Translations under genes and position numbers: made by a program | Shown: one piece after another, positions 25,075 to 34,129 of the stretch | How positions within the stretch are numbered: position 1 is the first letter of the stretch | How the letters are laid out: the number at the start of each line of letters is the position of its first letter | The notes under the pieces: generated by a model | Databases searched by the model: none | Told to the model about the DNA's origin: nothing | Seen by the model: the letters and a program-made list of their open reading frames with translations, nothing else | Source of the DNA: JAWWPG01 sp963820035 | GTDB taxonomy: Bacteria > Actinomycetota > Actinomycetes > Propionibacteriales > Nocardioidaceae | Length of the DNA: 64,000 nt | Direction of reading: 5' to 3' | Assembly: GCA_963820035.1 (NCBI GenBank) | Contig: CAWFYK010000002.1 | Span: 310,001 to 374,000 of the forward strand

Positions 25075-26262
25075 ATGCCAGCGGGCTCTGTGTCGGGTGT
25101 CACCACGCCGTCCCCGGGCTCGACGTCCTCGTTGCGAGTCGCCAACCAGCGCCGCGTGATCAAGGTCCTGCAGGAGGCTCCCACCGGTCGGCTGGTCACG
25201 CAGGCGGACATCGCCAGGGCCACCAAGCTGGCTCCGGCCACCGTCTCCAATATCGTTCGGGAGCTGAACGCCGCAGGGTTCGTCGAGACGATCGCCGGAG
25301 CGGGCCGACGGGGGACCTCCGTGCGGATCGCGCGCGGCGCGGGCCTGGTGCTCGGCATCGACTTCGGGCACCAGCACGTCCGGGTCGCCGTGAGCGACCT
25401 CTCCGGCTCGACGCTGGCCGAGACCACCAGCCACATCTCGCCGGCCCACGCGAGCGAGGAGGGCCTGGGTCTCGCCGCCACGCTGCGTGACGAGCTGCTC
25501 GGCTCCCTCGATGCCGACCCCGACAGCGTGCTCGCCATCGGGATGGGTCTGCCCGCTCCCATCGGGGCCGACGGCTTGGTCGTCTCATCGTCGATCCTGC
25601 CCGGTTGGGTCGGGGTCGATGCGGTCACCGCCGCGTCCGCGCGGCTGGGCAAGCCGGTGATCATCGACAACGACGCCAACCTCGGGGCGCTCGCCGAGTA
25701 CCATCGCGGCGCCGGGGTCGGCCACCCCTGCATGGTCTACGTGAAGGTCTCCTCCGGTGTCGGCGCGGGCATCATCATCGACGGCCGGGTGTTCCGCGGC
25801 GGCGGTGGCACGGCCGGTGAGATCGGCCATCTGACGCTCGACGAGCTCGGCCCGGTGTGCCGCTGCGGCAACCGTGGCTGCCTCGAGGCCTACACGAGCG
25901 TGACCCATGTGATGGAGCTGCTCGCGGGCCAGCACCCGAACGCCACGTTCGCCGAGGTCGTCGCGTCCGCCCGCGTCGCGGACACCGCCTCGCGTCGGGT
26001 GATGGACGATGCCGGACGACAGCTCGGATGGGGGATCGCCATGATGGCCAACCTGCTGAGCCCGACGTGCGTGGTGCTCGGCGGCGACATGGCACAGGCC
26101 GGTGACGTGATGCTCGACGCCATCCGCGTCGGCCTCCGCCGGCATGCGCTCGGCTCGTTGGGAGCCGACGTCCAGCTCCGCACCTCGGTGCTCGGGGACC
26201 GGGCCTCGGTGCTCGGCGCGGTCCTGCTGGCGCTGACCAGCGTCGAGCCGGTGCTTCCCTGA
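25075..26262 (+). CDS. ROK-family transcriptional regulator, XylR/NagC-like
   Basis: 395-residue repressor-type protein divergent from the sugar ABC operon. The N-terminal winged helix is RVIKVLQEAPTGRLVTQADI through ATKLAPATVSNIVREL; the ROK sugar-kinase-like domain begins VLGIDFGHQHVRVAVSD, has IDNDANLGALAEY, and the zinc motif CRCGNRGCLEAY near residues 262-273. Xylose-responsive ROK repressors commonly sit beside xylFGH, so it probably represses the operon until sugar binds. Likely leaderless (see the promoter feature). Confidence 0.88.
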   Translation: MPAGSVSGVTTPSPGSTSSLRVANQRRVIKVLQEAPTGRLVTQADIARATKLAPATVSNIVRELNAAGFVETIAGAGRRGTSVRIARGAGLVLGIDFGHQHVRVAVSDLSGSTLAETTSHISPAHASEEGLGLAATLRDELLGSLDADPDSVLAIGMGLPAPIGADGLVVSSSILPGWVGVDAVTAASARLGKPVIIDNDANLGALAEYHRGAGVGHPCMVYVKVSSGVGAGIIIDGRVFRGGGGTAGEIGHLTLDELGPVCRCGNRGCLEAYTSVTHVMELLAGQHPNATFAEVVASARVADTASRRVMDDAGRQLGWGIAMMANLLSPTCVVLGGDMAQAGDVMLDAIRVGLRRHALGSLGADVQLRTSVLGDRASVLGAVLLALTSVEPVLP

Positions 26263-26377
26263 GGCGACGCTGTGCGACCGAGCCAGAGATAGTGGCTGCC
26301 CCGACGCCCTGCCCCGTCGTCGGTCCGGCGCGTAAGGTCGGCTCACGAGCATCGGCCCAGCCAACCTGCGGAGGGAC

Positions 26378-27025
26378 ATGAAGATCTCGGGGACCGCCAC
26401 CCTGCACGCGTCGCGAGCCGACGTGTGGGACGCGCTCAACGACCCCGCCGTGCTGGTCACGACCATCCCGGGATGTGAGCGCCTGGAAGCCGTCGGCGAC
26501 GATGCCTACGCGATGACTCTGTCGGCGGGGGTCGGGTCGATCAAGGGGACCTACCAGGGCCAGGTGCGGCTCGGTGACAAAAAGCATCCGGGCAGCTTCG
26601 TCCTGCACGCCAGTGGTGCCGGTGGCCCGGGCACCGTGAGTGCCGAGGTGCTCGTGGTGCTCGAGGACGCCGGTACGGCGGCCACCGCGCTGAGCTACGA
26701 CGCAGATGCCGTCGTCGGAGGCACCATCGGCGGGGTCGGCCAGCGGATGCTGACCGGGGTCGCGAAGCGCACCGCCGCCGAGTTCTTCGCCGCCGTCGAC
26801 CGTGCCCTGTCCGCTGCCGCCGCCGCGCCGACGGCCGCCGAGCAGCCGGCGGTCTCGGATGCGGCTGCCGGACCGGCCGACGTCGGCACGGTCTTCACCG
26901 CGCCGAAGGTGTCCCGACCTGCGATCGGCCGCGGCTCCTTCCAGAGCGGCGCGCTCGTCGGTGCCGCGGCCGCTCTGCTGGGCGTCCTGGTGGGCGCGTG
27001 GGTGAGCGGCCGCCGGCGTACCTGA
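26378..27025 (+). CDS. CoxG-like SRPBCC protein with C-terminal membrane anchor
   Basis: 215 residues. The first 150 form a CoxG/SRPBCC-type hydrophobic-pocket domain: MKISGTATLHASRADVWDAL, TTIPGCERLEAVGDDAYAM and VGGTIGGVGQRMLTGVAKR. After an A/P-rich linker a single membrane helix (GALVGAAAALLGVLVGAWV) and a short basic tail SGRRRT follow. In Oligotropha CoxG helps attach CO dehydrogenase to the membrane; here it lies upstream of hyuA rather than beside the Mo subunits, which may still be its partner. GGAGGG precedes the ATG, and TAAGGT about 40 bases upstream may be a -10. Confidence 0.8.
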   Translation: MKISGTATLHASRADVWDALNDPAVLVTTIPGCERLEAVGDDAYAMTLSAGVGSIKGTYQGQVRLGDKKHPGSFVLHASGAGGPGTVSAEVLVVLEDAGTAATALSYDADAVVGGTIGGVGQRMLTGVAKRTAAEFFAAVDRALSAAAAAPTAAEQPAVSDAAAGPADVGTVFTAPKVSRPAIGRGSFQSGALVGAAAALLGVLVGAWVSGRRRT

Positions 27026-27054
27026 CGGAACGACGACGATCGAAGCGAGCCCCG

Positions 27055-29175
27055 ATGGATGCCTCCACCTCAGCGCCGCGCCACGTCCGGGTCGGCATCG
27101 ACACGGGCGGGACGTTCACCGACGTGGTCGCGGTGGACGAGCTGACGGGCGAGCTCGTCACGACCAAGACGGCGACGACTCCGGCGGATCCTGCCGCGGG
27201 CTTCATGCGTGGTCTGGACAAGGCGCTCGACCTGCTTGGAGTCTCGGCTGCGGCACTGACGAGCGTGGCCCACGGCACCACGGTGGCGACCAACCGGTTG
27301 CTGGAGGGCAAGGTCGAGCGGCTGGGCTTCGTGACCAACCAGGGCTACGAGCAGCTGCTCGAGATCGCCCGGCAGTCGGTGCCCGACGGCTATGGCAACA
27401 GCTACTTCTGGGTCAAGCCTCCGCGGATCGTGCCGGCCGACCTGGTCTGTGGTGTCGGCGGGCGGATGGCCCACGACGGCAGCGAGATGAGACCTTTCGA
27501 CGAGAGGTCGGCGATTGCTGCCGCCGAGATGCTGGCCCACGCGGGAGTCCGGGCCGTGGGCGTCTGCTTCCTGCACTCCTATGCAAACCCGGCGCACGAG
27601 CGCGCCATGCTGGAGGTGCTCGCCGAGCACCTCCCCGACGTCGAGGTCTCGCTCTCGAGCGACGTCCTGCGGGAGTACCGCGAATACGAGCGGGCGGTCA
27701 CCACCCTGGTCGACGCGGCGGTCAAACCGAGCATCCGCCGCTATCTTGCGTCGATCCGGGCTCAGCTCGACGCGCTCGCCGCGAGCGGAACACGACTGGG
27801 CTGGTCCATCCCCTTCAGCGTGATGAGGTCGAACGGCGGCTTGCTGTCCGCCCTCGAGGTCGTCCAGCAGCCGATCACCACCGTGCTCTCGGGACCCGCC
27901 GCCGGCGCGCTGGGCGCGGCCTTGGTGGCGTCGACGGCGGGCTACGAGTCAGTCGTCACATGCGACGGCGGGGGTACGTCGACCGACGTCGCCCTGGTGG
28001 TCGACGGCCGGCCGAGCCAGACCACTGAAGGCCGGATCGGAGCGTTCCCCTGCAAGCTCCCGATGATCGAGGTGGTGACCGTCGGCGCCGGCGGCGGCTC
28101 GATGGCGCGGATGAGCCCCGAAGGGACGTTGAAGGTCGGGCCTGATTCAGCCGGCGCGGACCCTGGGCCGATGTGTTACTCCGCAGGCGGAGACACCCCG
28201 ACCGTCACCGATGCGCACGCCGTGCTCGGCCGCATCCCGCCGCACCTCCTCGGGGGCGAGGTGCCGCTCGACGTCGACCTGGCCAGAACGGGGATCGACC
28301 GGCTGGCCGCGTCCCTCGGCATCGAGTGGGAGCAGGCGGCCGCGGGGGTGCTGGAGATCTCCGCCTGGAACCAGGCCAACGCCGTGCGTCAGCTCACGGT
28401 GCAGCGCGGGCTCGACGTGCGCGACTTCCGTCTCGTCGCGTTCGGCGGGTCGGGGCCTTTGCTCGTCTGTCGACTGCTCGACATCCTCGGGATGGCCGGC
28501 GCGATCGTGCCGCCGAACCCCGGGAACCTCTCGGCCTACGGGCTGCTCACCGTCGACGTGCGGGTCGACTTCGTGCGGACGGCCGTCGCCCGGCACAGCA
28601 CGTTGCTGCCGAAGAGCGTCGACAGCGTCTTGGGCCAGCTCACCGGAGTGGCTCAGGAGGCCTTGTCGCGTGAGGGTTTCGATCCGGCGGAGCAGGTCTT
28701 CGAGACCACTGCAGACCTCCGCTACCGCGGCCAGGCCTTCGAGGTCCGCGTGCCCGTGCCCTCCGGGACGCGGGACCAGGCCCTCCTCGAGGTGGTCGCC
28801 GAGTCCTTTCACGATGAGCACAACACCTTGTATGGCTACGACTTCCGCAACTCTCCTGCGCAGGAAGTCGAATGGGTCAACCTCCGGGTGACCGGCGTCG
28901 GACCGATCCGCAGGCCGGCCACCCGCCGGGTGCCCGTCGGGTGCGGAGCCGGAGCCGCTGTCGTCGGGACCCGCCGGGTGTTCTTCGACGAGTGGCTCGA
29001 CAGCGCTCTGGTGGACCGCGGCCGGCTCGGCAGCGGCGACGTCGTCGACGGACCGGCCGTTGTCGAGGAGTTCTCGTCGACGCTCCCGGTGCATCCCGGG
29101 TTCGCGGCACGTGTCGACACGTTCGGCAACCTCCTCGTCAGCAAGGCGGTTTCGCGTTCCGGTGGAACCCGATGA
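27055..29175 (+). CDS. hyuA: Hydantoinase/oxoprolinase subunit A (HyuA family)
   Basis: 706-residue ATP-binding subunit of an N-methylhydantoinase/oxoprolinase-type enzyme that opens cyclic amides at the cost of ATP. The actin-like fold shows in VGIDTGGTFTDVVAVDE, AHGTTVATNRLLEGK, SGPAAGALGAAL, CDGGGTSTDVAL and GAGGGSMARM. ATG 27055 is preferred over the open frame that begins in the CoxG-like gene. ATGA overlap couples it to hyuB. Substrate cannot be told from sequence: hydantoins, 5-oxoproline, acetone- or acetophenone-carboxylase-type substrates occur in this family. Confidence 0.88.
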   Translation: MDASTSAPRHVRVGIDTGGTFTDVVAVDELTGELVTTKTATTPADPAAGFMRGLDKALDLLGVSAAALTSVAHGTTVATNRLLEGKVERLGFVTNQGYEQLLEIARQSVPDGYGNSYFWVKPPRIVPADLVCGVGGRMAHDGSEMRPFDERSAIAAAEMLAHAGVRAVGVCFLHSYANPAHERAMLEVLAEHLPDVEVSLSSDVLREYREYERAVTTLVDAAVKPSIRRYLASIRAQLDALAASGTRLGWSIPFSVMRSNGGLLSALEVVQQPITTVLSGPAAGALGAALVASTAGYESVVTCDGGGTSTDVALVVDGRPSQTTEGRIGAFPCKLPMIEVVTVGAGGGSMARMSPEGTLKVGPDSAGADPGPMCYSAGGDTPTVTDAHAVLGRIPPHLLGGEVPLDVDLARTGIDRLAASLGIEWEQAAAGVLEISAWNQANAVRQLTVQRGLDVRDFRLVAFGGSGPLLVCRLLDILGMAGAIVPPNPGNLSAYGLLTVDVRVDFVRTAVARHSTLLPKSVDSVLGQLTGVAQEALSREGFDPAEQVFETTADLRYRGQAFEVRVPVPSGTRDQALLEVVAESFHDEHNTLYGYDFRNSPAQEVEWVNLRVTGVGPIRRPATRRVPVGCGAGAAVVGTRRVFFDEWLDSALVDRGRLGSGDVVDGPAVVEEFSSTLPVHPGFAARVDTFGNLLVSKAVSRSGGTR

Positions 29176-31085
29176 CGGGGTCGGCGGGTGGGCGGCCGCC
29201 GTACCGGCTGACGGAGGTGAGGGATGTCGACCCGATCGTGGTCGAGATCGTGGCGGGCTACCTCAAGTCGGTCGAGCTGGAGGTCGAGACCGCCATCGGC
29301 CGGACCTCGCGATCTCCGATGATCCGCGACGCCCATGACTACCGGGCCGGCATCCACGACCGCCACCTGCGCAAGCTGACGGGGCGCTCCTATTCGGCGC
29401 TGGTGCACCCGGTCGCCCGGGACTTCCCGTTGGAGACGATGTCGCCGGGTGACGTCTTCTTCCACAACGACGTCTACCTCTCCGAAGGCGGCATCGGCCA
29501 CCTGCCGGACCTCTGCGTGACAGCGCCGGTGTTCCACGACACCGGCGAAGGTCCACGTGTCGTGGCCTTCGTGCAGGCGTTCGGGCACCACGACGACATC
29601 GGGGGCTCGGTGCCCGGGTCGATGCCCTCGCACGCGACGTCGGTCTTCGAAGAAGGCCTGATGGTGCCGCCGATCAAGCTGTGGGAGAAGGGCGTCGCAT
29701 GCGAGCAGGCGCTGCGGATCATGACCCGCAACTCCCGGATGCCGGAGTCGCTCGCGGCCGACCTCGACGCCGAGTGCGCCGCGTGCCTCATGGGTGCTCG
29801 GCGGATGGCGGAGCTGTTCGCGCGCTACGGCGTCGACGTGGTGGAGGCGTGCTTCGACGCGATCCTGGACAACACGACGACGACGTTCCGCCGAGAGGTG
29901 CTGGCCAAGATCCCGGACGGCAGCTATGTCTGGGAGGACTATGCCGAGCACGACGGGGTGGACCCGCCGCGCCTGCACACGCAGCGGATCACGCTCACCA
30001 AGCTGCCGGATGACGGGGGAAGACTCGTCATCGACTTCACGGGCACGGGCCCGCAGGCGAAGGGGCCGATCAACCACTGCGGCGACTATGCGGACGGGAA
30101 CTTCCTGAAGAAGTGGCTGGCACCGATCCTGCGCAACCTCGCCGACAGCCCCGAGCGAATGGCAGAGCTCGACGTCAACGAGGGCGTGGTGCCGCTGATC
30201 GAGCTGCGGTTCCCAGGACCCGGGACGCTACTCACGCCGGTCTTTCCGGCTCCGACGAACGCCCGCACCTTCGTGATCCTTCGGCTGCTCGGTGTGCTCG
30301 CTGGCGCCTTGGCGAAGGCGGTCGACGGCGCGATGCCAGCAGACCAGGAGACCATCCGCTATACGGGCATCTACGGCGACGATGCCGATGGCCGGCCCTA
30401 CCTGATGCGCGAGGTCCTCGGCGGTGGCTCGGGAGGTCGGCCCTATGCCGACGGTGAGGATGCCATCCATGTCGTTCCCGACTCCCGTAACCTGCCGACG
30501 GAGTTCAGCGAAGCCAGGTTCCCCTTCGTGGTGGAGCAGCTCGGCCTGGCAGTCGACTCCGGCGGACCGGGTCGCTATCGCGGCGGCTGCGGCTATGAGA
30601 AACGGATCCGGATGCTGGCGGACGCGCGTTTCATGTCCATCGCAGACCGCTCCATCCTGGCCTGCTGGGGGGTGGCCGGGGGGTCGGCCGGCCGGTCGTT
30701 CGAGGTCACGATCGATGCCCGCGGGCCCGACGAGCGGGTTGTGGACGCTCTCGTCGACGGCGAACCGGTGCGGGCCGGCCAGCTGATCGTCATTCGGACC
30801 ACCGGCGGTGGCGGCTGGGGAGACCCGCTCGAGCGGCCCTACGACGCCGTTGCGCGAGACGTCGCCTGGCGGAAGATCTCACCGGCGGCCGCCCTGTCGT
30901 CCTACGGAACCGTGCTGGTCGAAGGCGCCGTCGATGTGGGCGCCTCCGATCAGCTCCGATCCCGCCTCCGGGCCGATCGGGATCGGGACGCGATCGGCCG
31001 CCAGCGGCCCTTCTTCGACCGGGGTCCCGGCTATGCCCGGCTGTCGGGTGGCCGCCGATTCGCCGAGGTCGACCTGCTCGACTGA
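29172..31085 (+). CDS. hyuB: Hydantoinase subunit B (HyuB family)
   Basis: 637-residue partner of HyuA. Recognisable: VDPIVVEIVAGYLKSVELE, FFHNDVYLSEGGIGHLPDL, FGHHDDIGGSVPGSMP, LVIDFTGTGPQAKGPINH and a C-terminal GGGSGGRPYADG and GGGGWGDPLERP. ATG 29172 overlaps the hyuA stop by 4 bases. HyuA and HyuB form a heteromeric enzyme, so coupled translation is expected. Convergent with the next gene, 18 bases away. Confidence 0.88.
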   Translation: MTGSAGGRPPYRLTEVRDVDPIVVEIVAGYLKSVELEVETAIGRTSRSPMIRDAHDYRAGIHDRHLRKLTGRSYSALVHPVARDFPLETMSPGDVFFHNDVYLSEGGIGHLPDLCVTAPVFHDTGEGPRVVAFVQAFGHHDDIGGSVPGSMPSHATSVFEEGLMVPPIKLWEKGVACEQALRIMTRNSRMPESLAADLDAECAACLMGARRMAELFARYGVDVVEACFDAILDNTTTTFRREVLAKIPDGSYVWEDYAEHDGVDPPRLHTQRITLTKLPDDGGRLVIDFTGTGPQAKGPINHCGDYADGNFLKKWLAPILRNLADSPERMAELDVNEGVVPLIELRFPGPGTLLTPVFPAPTNARTFVILRLLGVLAGALAKAVDGAMPADQETIRYTGIYGDDADGRPYLMREVLGGGSGGRPYADGEDAIHVVPDSRNLPTEFSEARFPFVVEQLGLAVDSGGPGRYRGGCGYEKRIRMLADARFMSIADRSILACWGVAGGSAGRSFEVTIDARGPDERVVDALVDGEPVRAGQLIVIRTTGGGGWGDPLERPYDAVARDVAWRKISPAAALSSYGTVLVEGAVDVGASDQLRSRLRADRDRDAIGRQRPFFDRGPGYARLSGGRRFAEVDLLD

Positions 31086-31103
31086 GGTCAGTCTCGAGTG
31101 AGA

Positions 31104-32165
31104 TCAGCGCTGCGACAGATGTCGGACGAAGGCCTGCACTGCTTCGGCGGTCTCCGACTCGTCGAGCGCGAGGTGCTCCAGGATGGTGTAGCGGTCGGGC
31201 CGGGTGTCGGGCGCCTTCATGACGGCGGTCACGAACTCGCGGGTGCTCAGGCCGATGTCAGCGGGGACGCGAGGCAGGTCGTGCCGCGCCAGGCAGGTGG
31301 CGATCTGGTCGAGGCGCTTCCAGTCGTCTCGCAGGAAGTATGCGAACAGCGCGCCGATGCCGGCGATCTCACCGTGGTTAGAAGTCCCGGGATAGAGCGA
31401 GTCGATCGCATGCAGGATCTCGTGACAGGCACCGCTACAGGGGCGGGAGCTGCCCGCCACCGACATCGCCATGCCGGACAGGACGAGCCCCTCGGCGAGC
31501 GCGATGATGAAATCGTCATCGCGGATACCGTCCTCGCGGTGCAGCAACGCCTGCGCCGCCGTTCGGGCGAAGGTCACCGCGAGTCCGTCCACCCGCTCGC
31601 CGCGAACCCGCTCGGCCAGTCGCCAGTCCTCGATCGCCGACAGGTTGCTCAGCACATCGCCGATGCCGGCCCGCACCATCGGCGCCGGCGCCGCCCGCAC
31701 ATAGTCGAGGTCCACCACGACCGCCAGCGGCATCGCGACTCCGAAGGAACCCTTGCCGCCGCGGTACTCCAGCGATGCGACGGGGGAGCAGAGGCCGTCG
31801 TGCGCGAGGCTGGTCGCCACCGCCACCATGGGTACGGCGGCCCGGGTGGCGGCGTACTTCGCGACGTCGAGCGTGCGGCCGCCACCGATGGCCACGACCG
31901 CGTCGAACGCCCGGGCCGTCAGCGCCTTCTGCAGGTCGCCGGCCGTCGCGAGGCTCGCACCGCTGACGGTGAACACCTCGGCATGAGGAAGCTGGGGCTG
32001 GAGCAGCTCCCAGATCCGCTCTCCCTGCCCAGGCCCGACCGCGATCAGCACCGTGCCGGCGGTCGAGATATGGCGGTCGACCAGCATGGCGGGCAGGTCG
32101 GTCACCGAGCCGGCCCGGATGTCGACGAAGAGTGGGCTCGCCAGCATCCTGGTCAGTAGTGACAC
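31104..32165 (-). CDS. sn-glycerol-1-phosphate dehydrogenase-like protein (AraM/EgsA-type)
   Basis: 353-residue member of the iron/zinc-containing alcohol dehydrogenase superfamily, G1P-dehydrogenase branch. NAD-binding: AVVAIGGGRTLDVAKYAA and TSLAHDGLCSPVASL; metal ligands fit the aspartate in LSAIEDWRLAE, His in CSGACHEILHAID and His in TSNHGEIAGIGALFAY. The family reduces dihydroxyacetone phosphate to sn-glycerol 1-phosphate, as in archaeal lipids and Bacillus AraM. GTG 32165 overlaps the upstream gene by 13 bases, so both form one minus-strand operon. Confidence 0.78.
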   Translation of the reverse strand: MSLLTRMLASPLFVDIRAGSVTDLPAMLVDRHISTAGTVLIAVGPGQGERIWELLQPQLPHAEVFTVSGASLATAGDLQKALTARAFDAVVAIGGGRTLDVAKYAATRAAVPMVAVATSLAHDGLCSPVASLEYRGGKGSFGVAMPLAVVVDLDYVRAAPAPMVRAGIGDVLSNLSAIEDWRLAERVRGERVDGLAVTFARTAAQALLHREDGIRDDDFIIALAEGLVLSGMAMSVAGSSRPCSGACHEILHAIDSLYPGTSNHGEIAGIGALFAYFLRDDWKRLDQIATCLARHDLPRVPADIGLSTREFVTAVMKAPDTRPDRYTILEHLALDESETAEAVQAFVRHLSQR

Positions 32166-32893
32166 GCGATCTCCTGGGCCAGGATCAGGTCGGCATGGCT
32201 GTCGACCTCGACCCATCGGGTACCGGGCTCGATCGGCGCCAGCCGGAATACCGCTCCCTCCTCGTCCGCGATGCGTTGGTAGCCGTCCTCGTAGTAGTCG
32301 TCGGGGTCCGCCTCCCAGGTGGCGCGGAGGCCGGCTGCCAGGGCCGGCACGGCATGGGCCTCGATGAGGCTGACGCCGATGTACTCGCCGTAAGCGGTTT
32401 CCGGTTCGATGAGCTTGGTGATGCGAGTGAGCCGGCCGTGTCCGTCCACGGAGACCTTCATCTCCTCCTGCGCAAGGGTCTTCTCGGTGTCGATCGCGAG
32501 GATGATCCCCGCCCCGTCGCGGGCCGAAAGCAGGGTGCGCTCGACCGAGACCGGGTGGACAGTGTCCCCGTTGAGCACCAAGGCCCCGTCCGCCATAGCG
32601 TCGCGCGCCATCCACAGGGAGTAGGCGTTGTTCCAGATCTCGGCCTTGTCGTTGTGGATCAGCGTCAGGCGGACCCCGTGCCGTCGTTCGAGGTCGCTCT
32701 TGCGCTCCTCGACCGTGTGGGCCGCGTAGCCCACGACGATGGCAACCTCCCGCAGCCCCACGTCGGCGAGGTTCGACAGACCGATGTCGAGGATCGTGGT
32801 CTCGTGGTCGACCGGGATGAGTGCCTTGGGCAGTGTCTCGGTGTGGGGTCGCAGCCTCCGCCCGGCACCCGCCGCGAGCACGATGCCGATCAT
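32153..32893 (-). CDS. Phosphocholine cytidylyltransferase-like nucleotidyltransferase
   Basis: 246-residue NTP-transferase of the COG1213 type. The nucleotide-binding start MIGIVLAAGAGRRLRPHT and the LPKALIPVDHETTILD lysine segment are clear, with NNAYSLWMAR, VLNGDTVHP, DTEKTLAQEEMKV and GEYIGVSLIE further on. It should form a CDP-activated alcohol such as CDP-choline or CDP-glycerol. ATG 32893 is preferred; a longer form from 32953 adds 20 non-conserved residues. Translation overlaps the G1P dehydrogenase-like gene, so the two probably act on the same polyol phosphate. Confidence 0.8.
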   Translation of the reverse strand: MIGIVLAAGAGRRLRPHTETLPKALIPVDHETTILDIGLSNLADVGLREVAIVVGYAAHTVEERKSDLERRHGVRLTLIHNDKAEIWNNAYSLWMARDAMADGALVLNGDTVHPVSVERTLLSARDGAGIILAIDTEKTLAQEEMKVSVDGHGRLTRITKLIEPETAYGEYIGVSLIEAHAVPALAAGLRATWEADPDDYYEDGYQRIADEEGAVFRLAPIEPGTRWVEVDSHADLILAQEIACHY

Positions 32894-33007
32894 CTGGTCC
32901 CTTCCCGAGCCGTCTCCTCGCGTCATGGGTCTGTCCGCGAGGCAGTCGAGCAAGGTTACTCCCGCCTGGTGGGGCGGCGTGGACGCACGTGGCTCGGGTG
33001 AGAGCCT

Positions 33008-33577
33008 GTGAGCGTGTCATCGCCCCACCAGCCGCGGCTGCCGTCACCCAGCGACCCGCTTGCGACGCCACGGGAGCGCGTCCTCGAGCTTCGTGACGTC
33101 GTGGGCGAGCCCGCCGCGGCAGAGCTGTGCGCCGCGCTTCTCTCCGGGGGCGATCCCGAGACCTACCGCGCCGCCCTGCTCTACCTCGGAGGCCCGGCTG
33201 GGCAGCGGGTGCCCGACGAGAGCTGGAAGCTCTACTGGTCACGGGTCTGGGGTGGCCGCGGGCTGCTCTACGTCTGGGCTCCGTCGGCGGCTCCGGCCGT
33301 CGTGAGCGGGTTGACCGACTCGCACTGGCGTGTTGCCGAGATGAGCCTCAAGGTGTCAGCACTCCGCGAGATCGCCGAGGCAGGTGACCCGGCGATCCGT
33401 TTGGCCGACCATGAGCTGCCACGAGTCCGGGCGAACGCTGTGCGCACACTCGGAGTCGTCGGGGACACCGAGCACGTCGAGGTGGTTGTCCAAGCCCAGG
33501 ACGACCCCGAGTCGCTGGTACGACGGGCCGCCGAGCTGGCGCTGCGAAGGCTCCGGGACCGGTTGGACCTGGCCTAG
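33008..33577 (+). CDS. HEAT-repeat-like protein
   Basis: 189 residues, helical, with HEAT-type repeats in the C-terminal half: SHWRVAEMSLKVSALREIAE, LPRVRANAVRTLGVVGD and ESLVRRAAELALRRLRD. The N-terminal part is a basic/proline stretch then helices. No enzyme motif. HEAT repeats typically bind protein partners. GTG start; its stop overlaps the stop of the next (minus-strand) gene in CTAG at 33574-33577. Confidence 0.65.
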   Translation: MSVSSPHQPRLPSPSDPLATPRERVLELRDVVGEPAAAELCAALLSGGDPETYRAALLYLGGPAGQRVPDESWKLYWSRVWGGRGLLYVWAPSAAPAVVSGLTDSHWRVAEMSLKVSALREIAEAGDPAIRLADHELPRVRANAVRTLGVVGDTEHVEVVVQAQDDPESLVRRAAELALRRLRDRLDLA

Positions 33578-34002
33578 CCCGACAGGGCGGGTCCGGCGCT
33601 CGAGCGGGGATGTGCCGCCAACGCCTCGTCGAGCTTGTCTATCAGCTGCTTGACCGTGGTGCACCTGCGGATGTCCGCAGCGGTCACCAGCATCTCGATC
33701 GTGGTCCCGGTCTGCAGCAGAATGGCCGGAAGGTCGACATTTCGCCACGACGATGACGGGTGCTCGGCGCGGAACTGGTCGCGGTTGAGCGTATGGACCG
33801 GCTCGGACAGCGAGTCGAGGTAGCTCTGCCAGCGCGGGTTGACCCCGCGCAACCCTCGAGTGCGCGCGCAGAGCGCGCACGGGAACGTGTGAGGGCGGGT
33901 CCACCGCTTCCATGCTGTGACGGCGCCCGTGACGCGTCCACTGTCGGTGTTGTGCACCAGCACAACGTGTCGACCGAAGATGGGGGGTTCCGAGCGCTTC
34001 AC
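33574..34002 (-). CDS. Uncharacterised protein with CxxC motif
   Basis: About 142 residues; I recognise a family pattern but no function. VVLVHNTDSGR is followed by TFPCALCARTRGLRG with a CxxC, then PVHTLNRDQFRAEHPS and ILLQTGTTIEMLVTAADI. The layout, a short hydrophobic strand, a CxxC cluster and later conserved strands, suggests a small thioredoxin-like or metal-binding protein. GTG 34002 is the chosen start; the frame is open further upstream to 34281 but that part is basic and unconvincing. Ends in a 3-base overlap with the HEAT-like gene. Confidence 0.5.
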   Translation of the reverse strand: MKRSEPPIFGRHVVLVHNTDSGRVTGAVTAWKRWTRPHTFPCALCARTRGLRGVNPRWQSYLDSLSEPVHTLNRDQFRAEHPSSSWRNVDLPAILLQTGTTIEMLVTAADIRRCTTVKQLIDKLDEALAAHPRSSAGPALSG

Positions 34003-34129
34003 GCGGGTAGTGTGACAGGCCGACCTAAGGGCTGCATGAGAGCCGCCGGTCGACACCCCCGTTTCGTGCTTCCAGACAAAGGACTCAGCCAGTGACACGA
34101 GGAACCCGCTATCTCGGTCGGCCCGCCCG

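Noticed and set aside
31104..32893. Claim that this organism makes archaeal membrane lipids
   Set aside because: No geranylgeranylglyceryl-phosphate synthase or related gene is visible here; the dehydrogenase alone does not support it.
31104..33242. A single 712-residue fusion of G1P dehydrogenase and upstream sequence
   Set aside because: The extended frame is the out-of-frame shadow of the cytidylyltransferase gene; the family start is GTG 32165.
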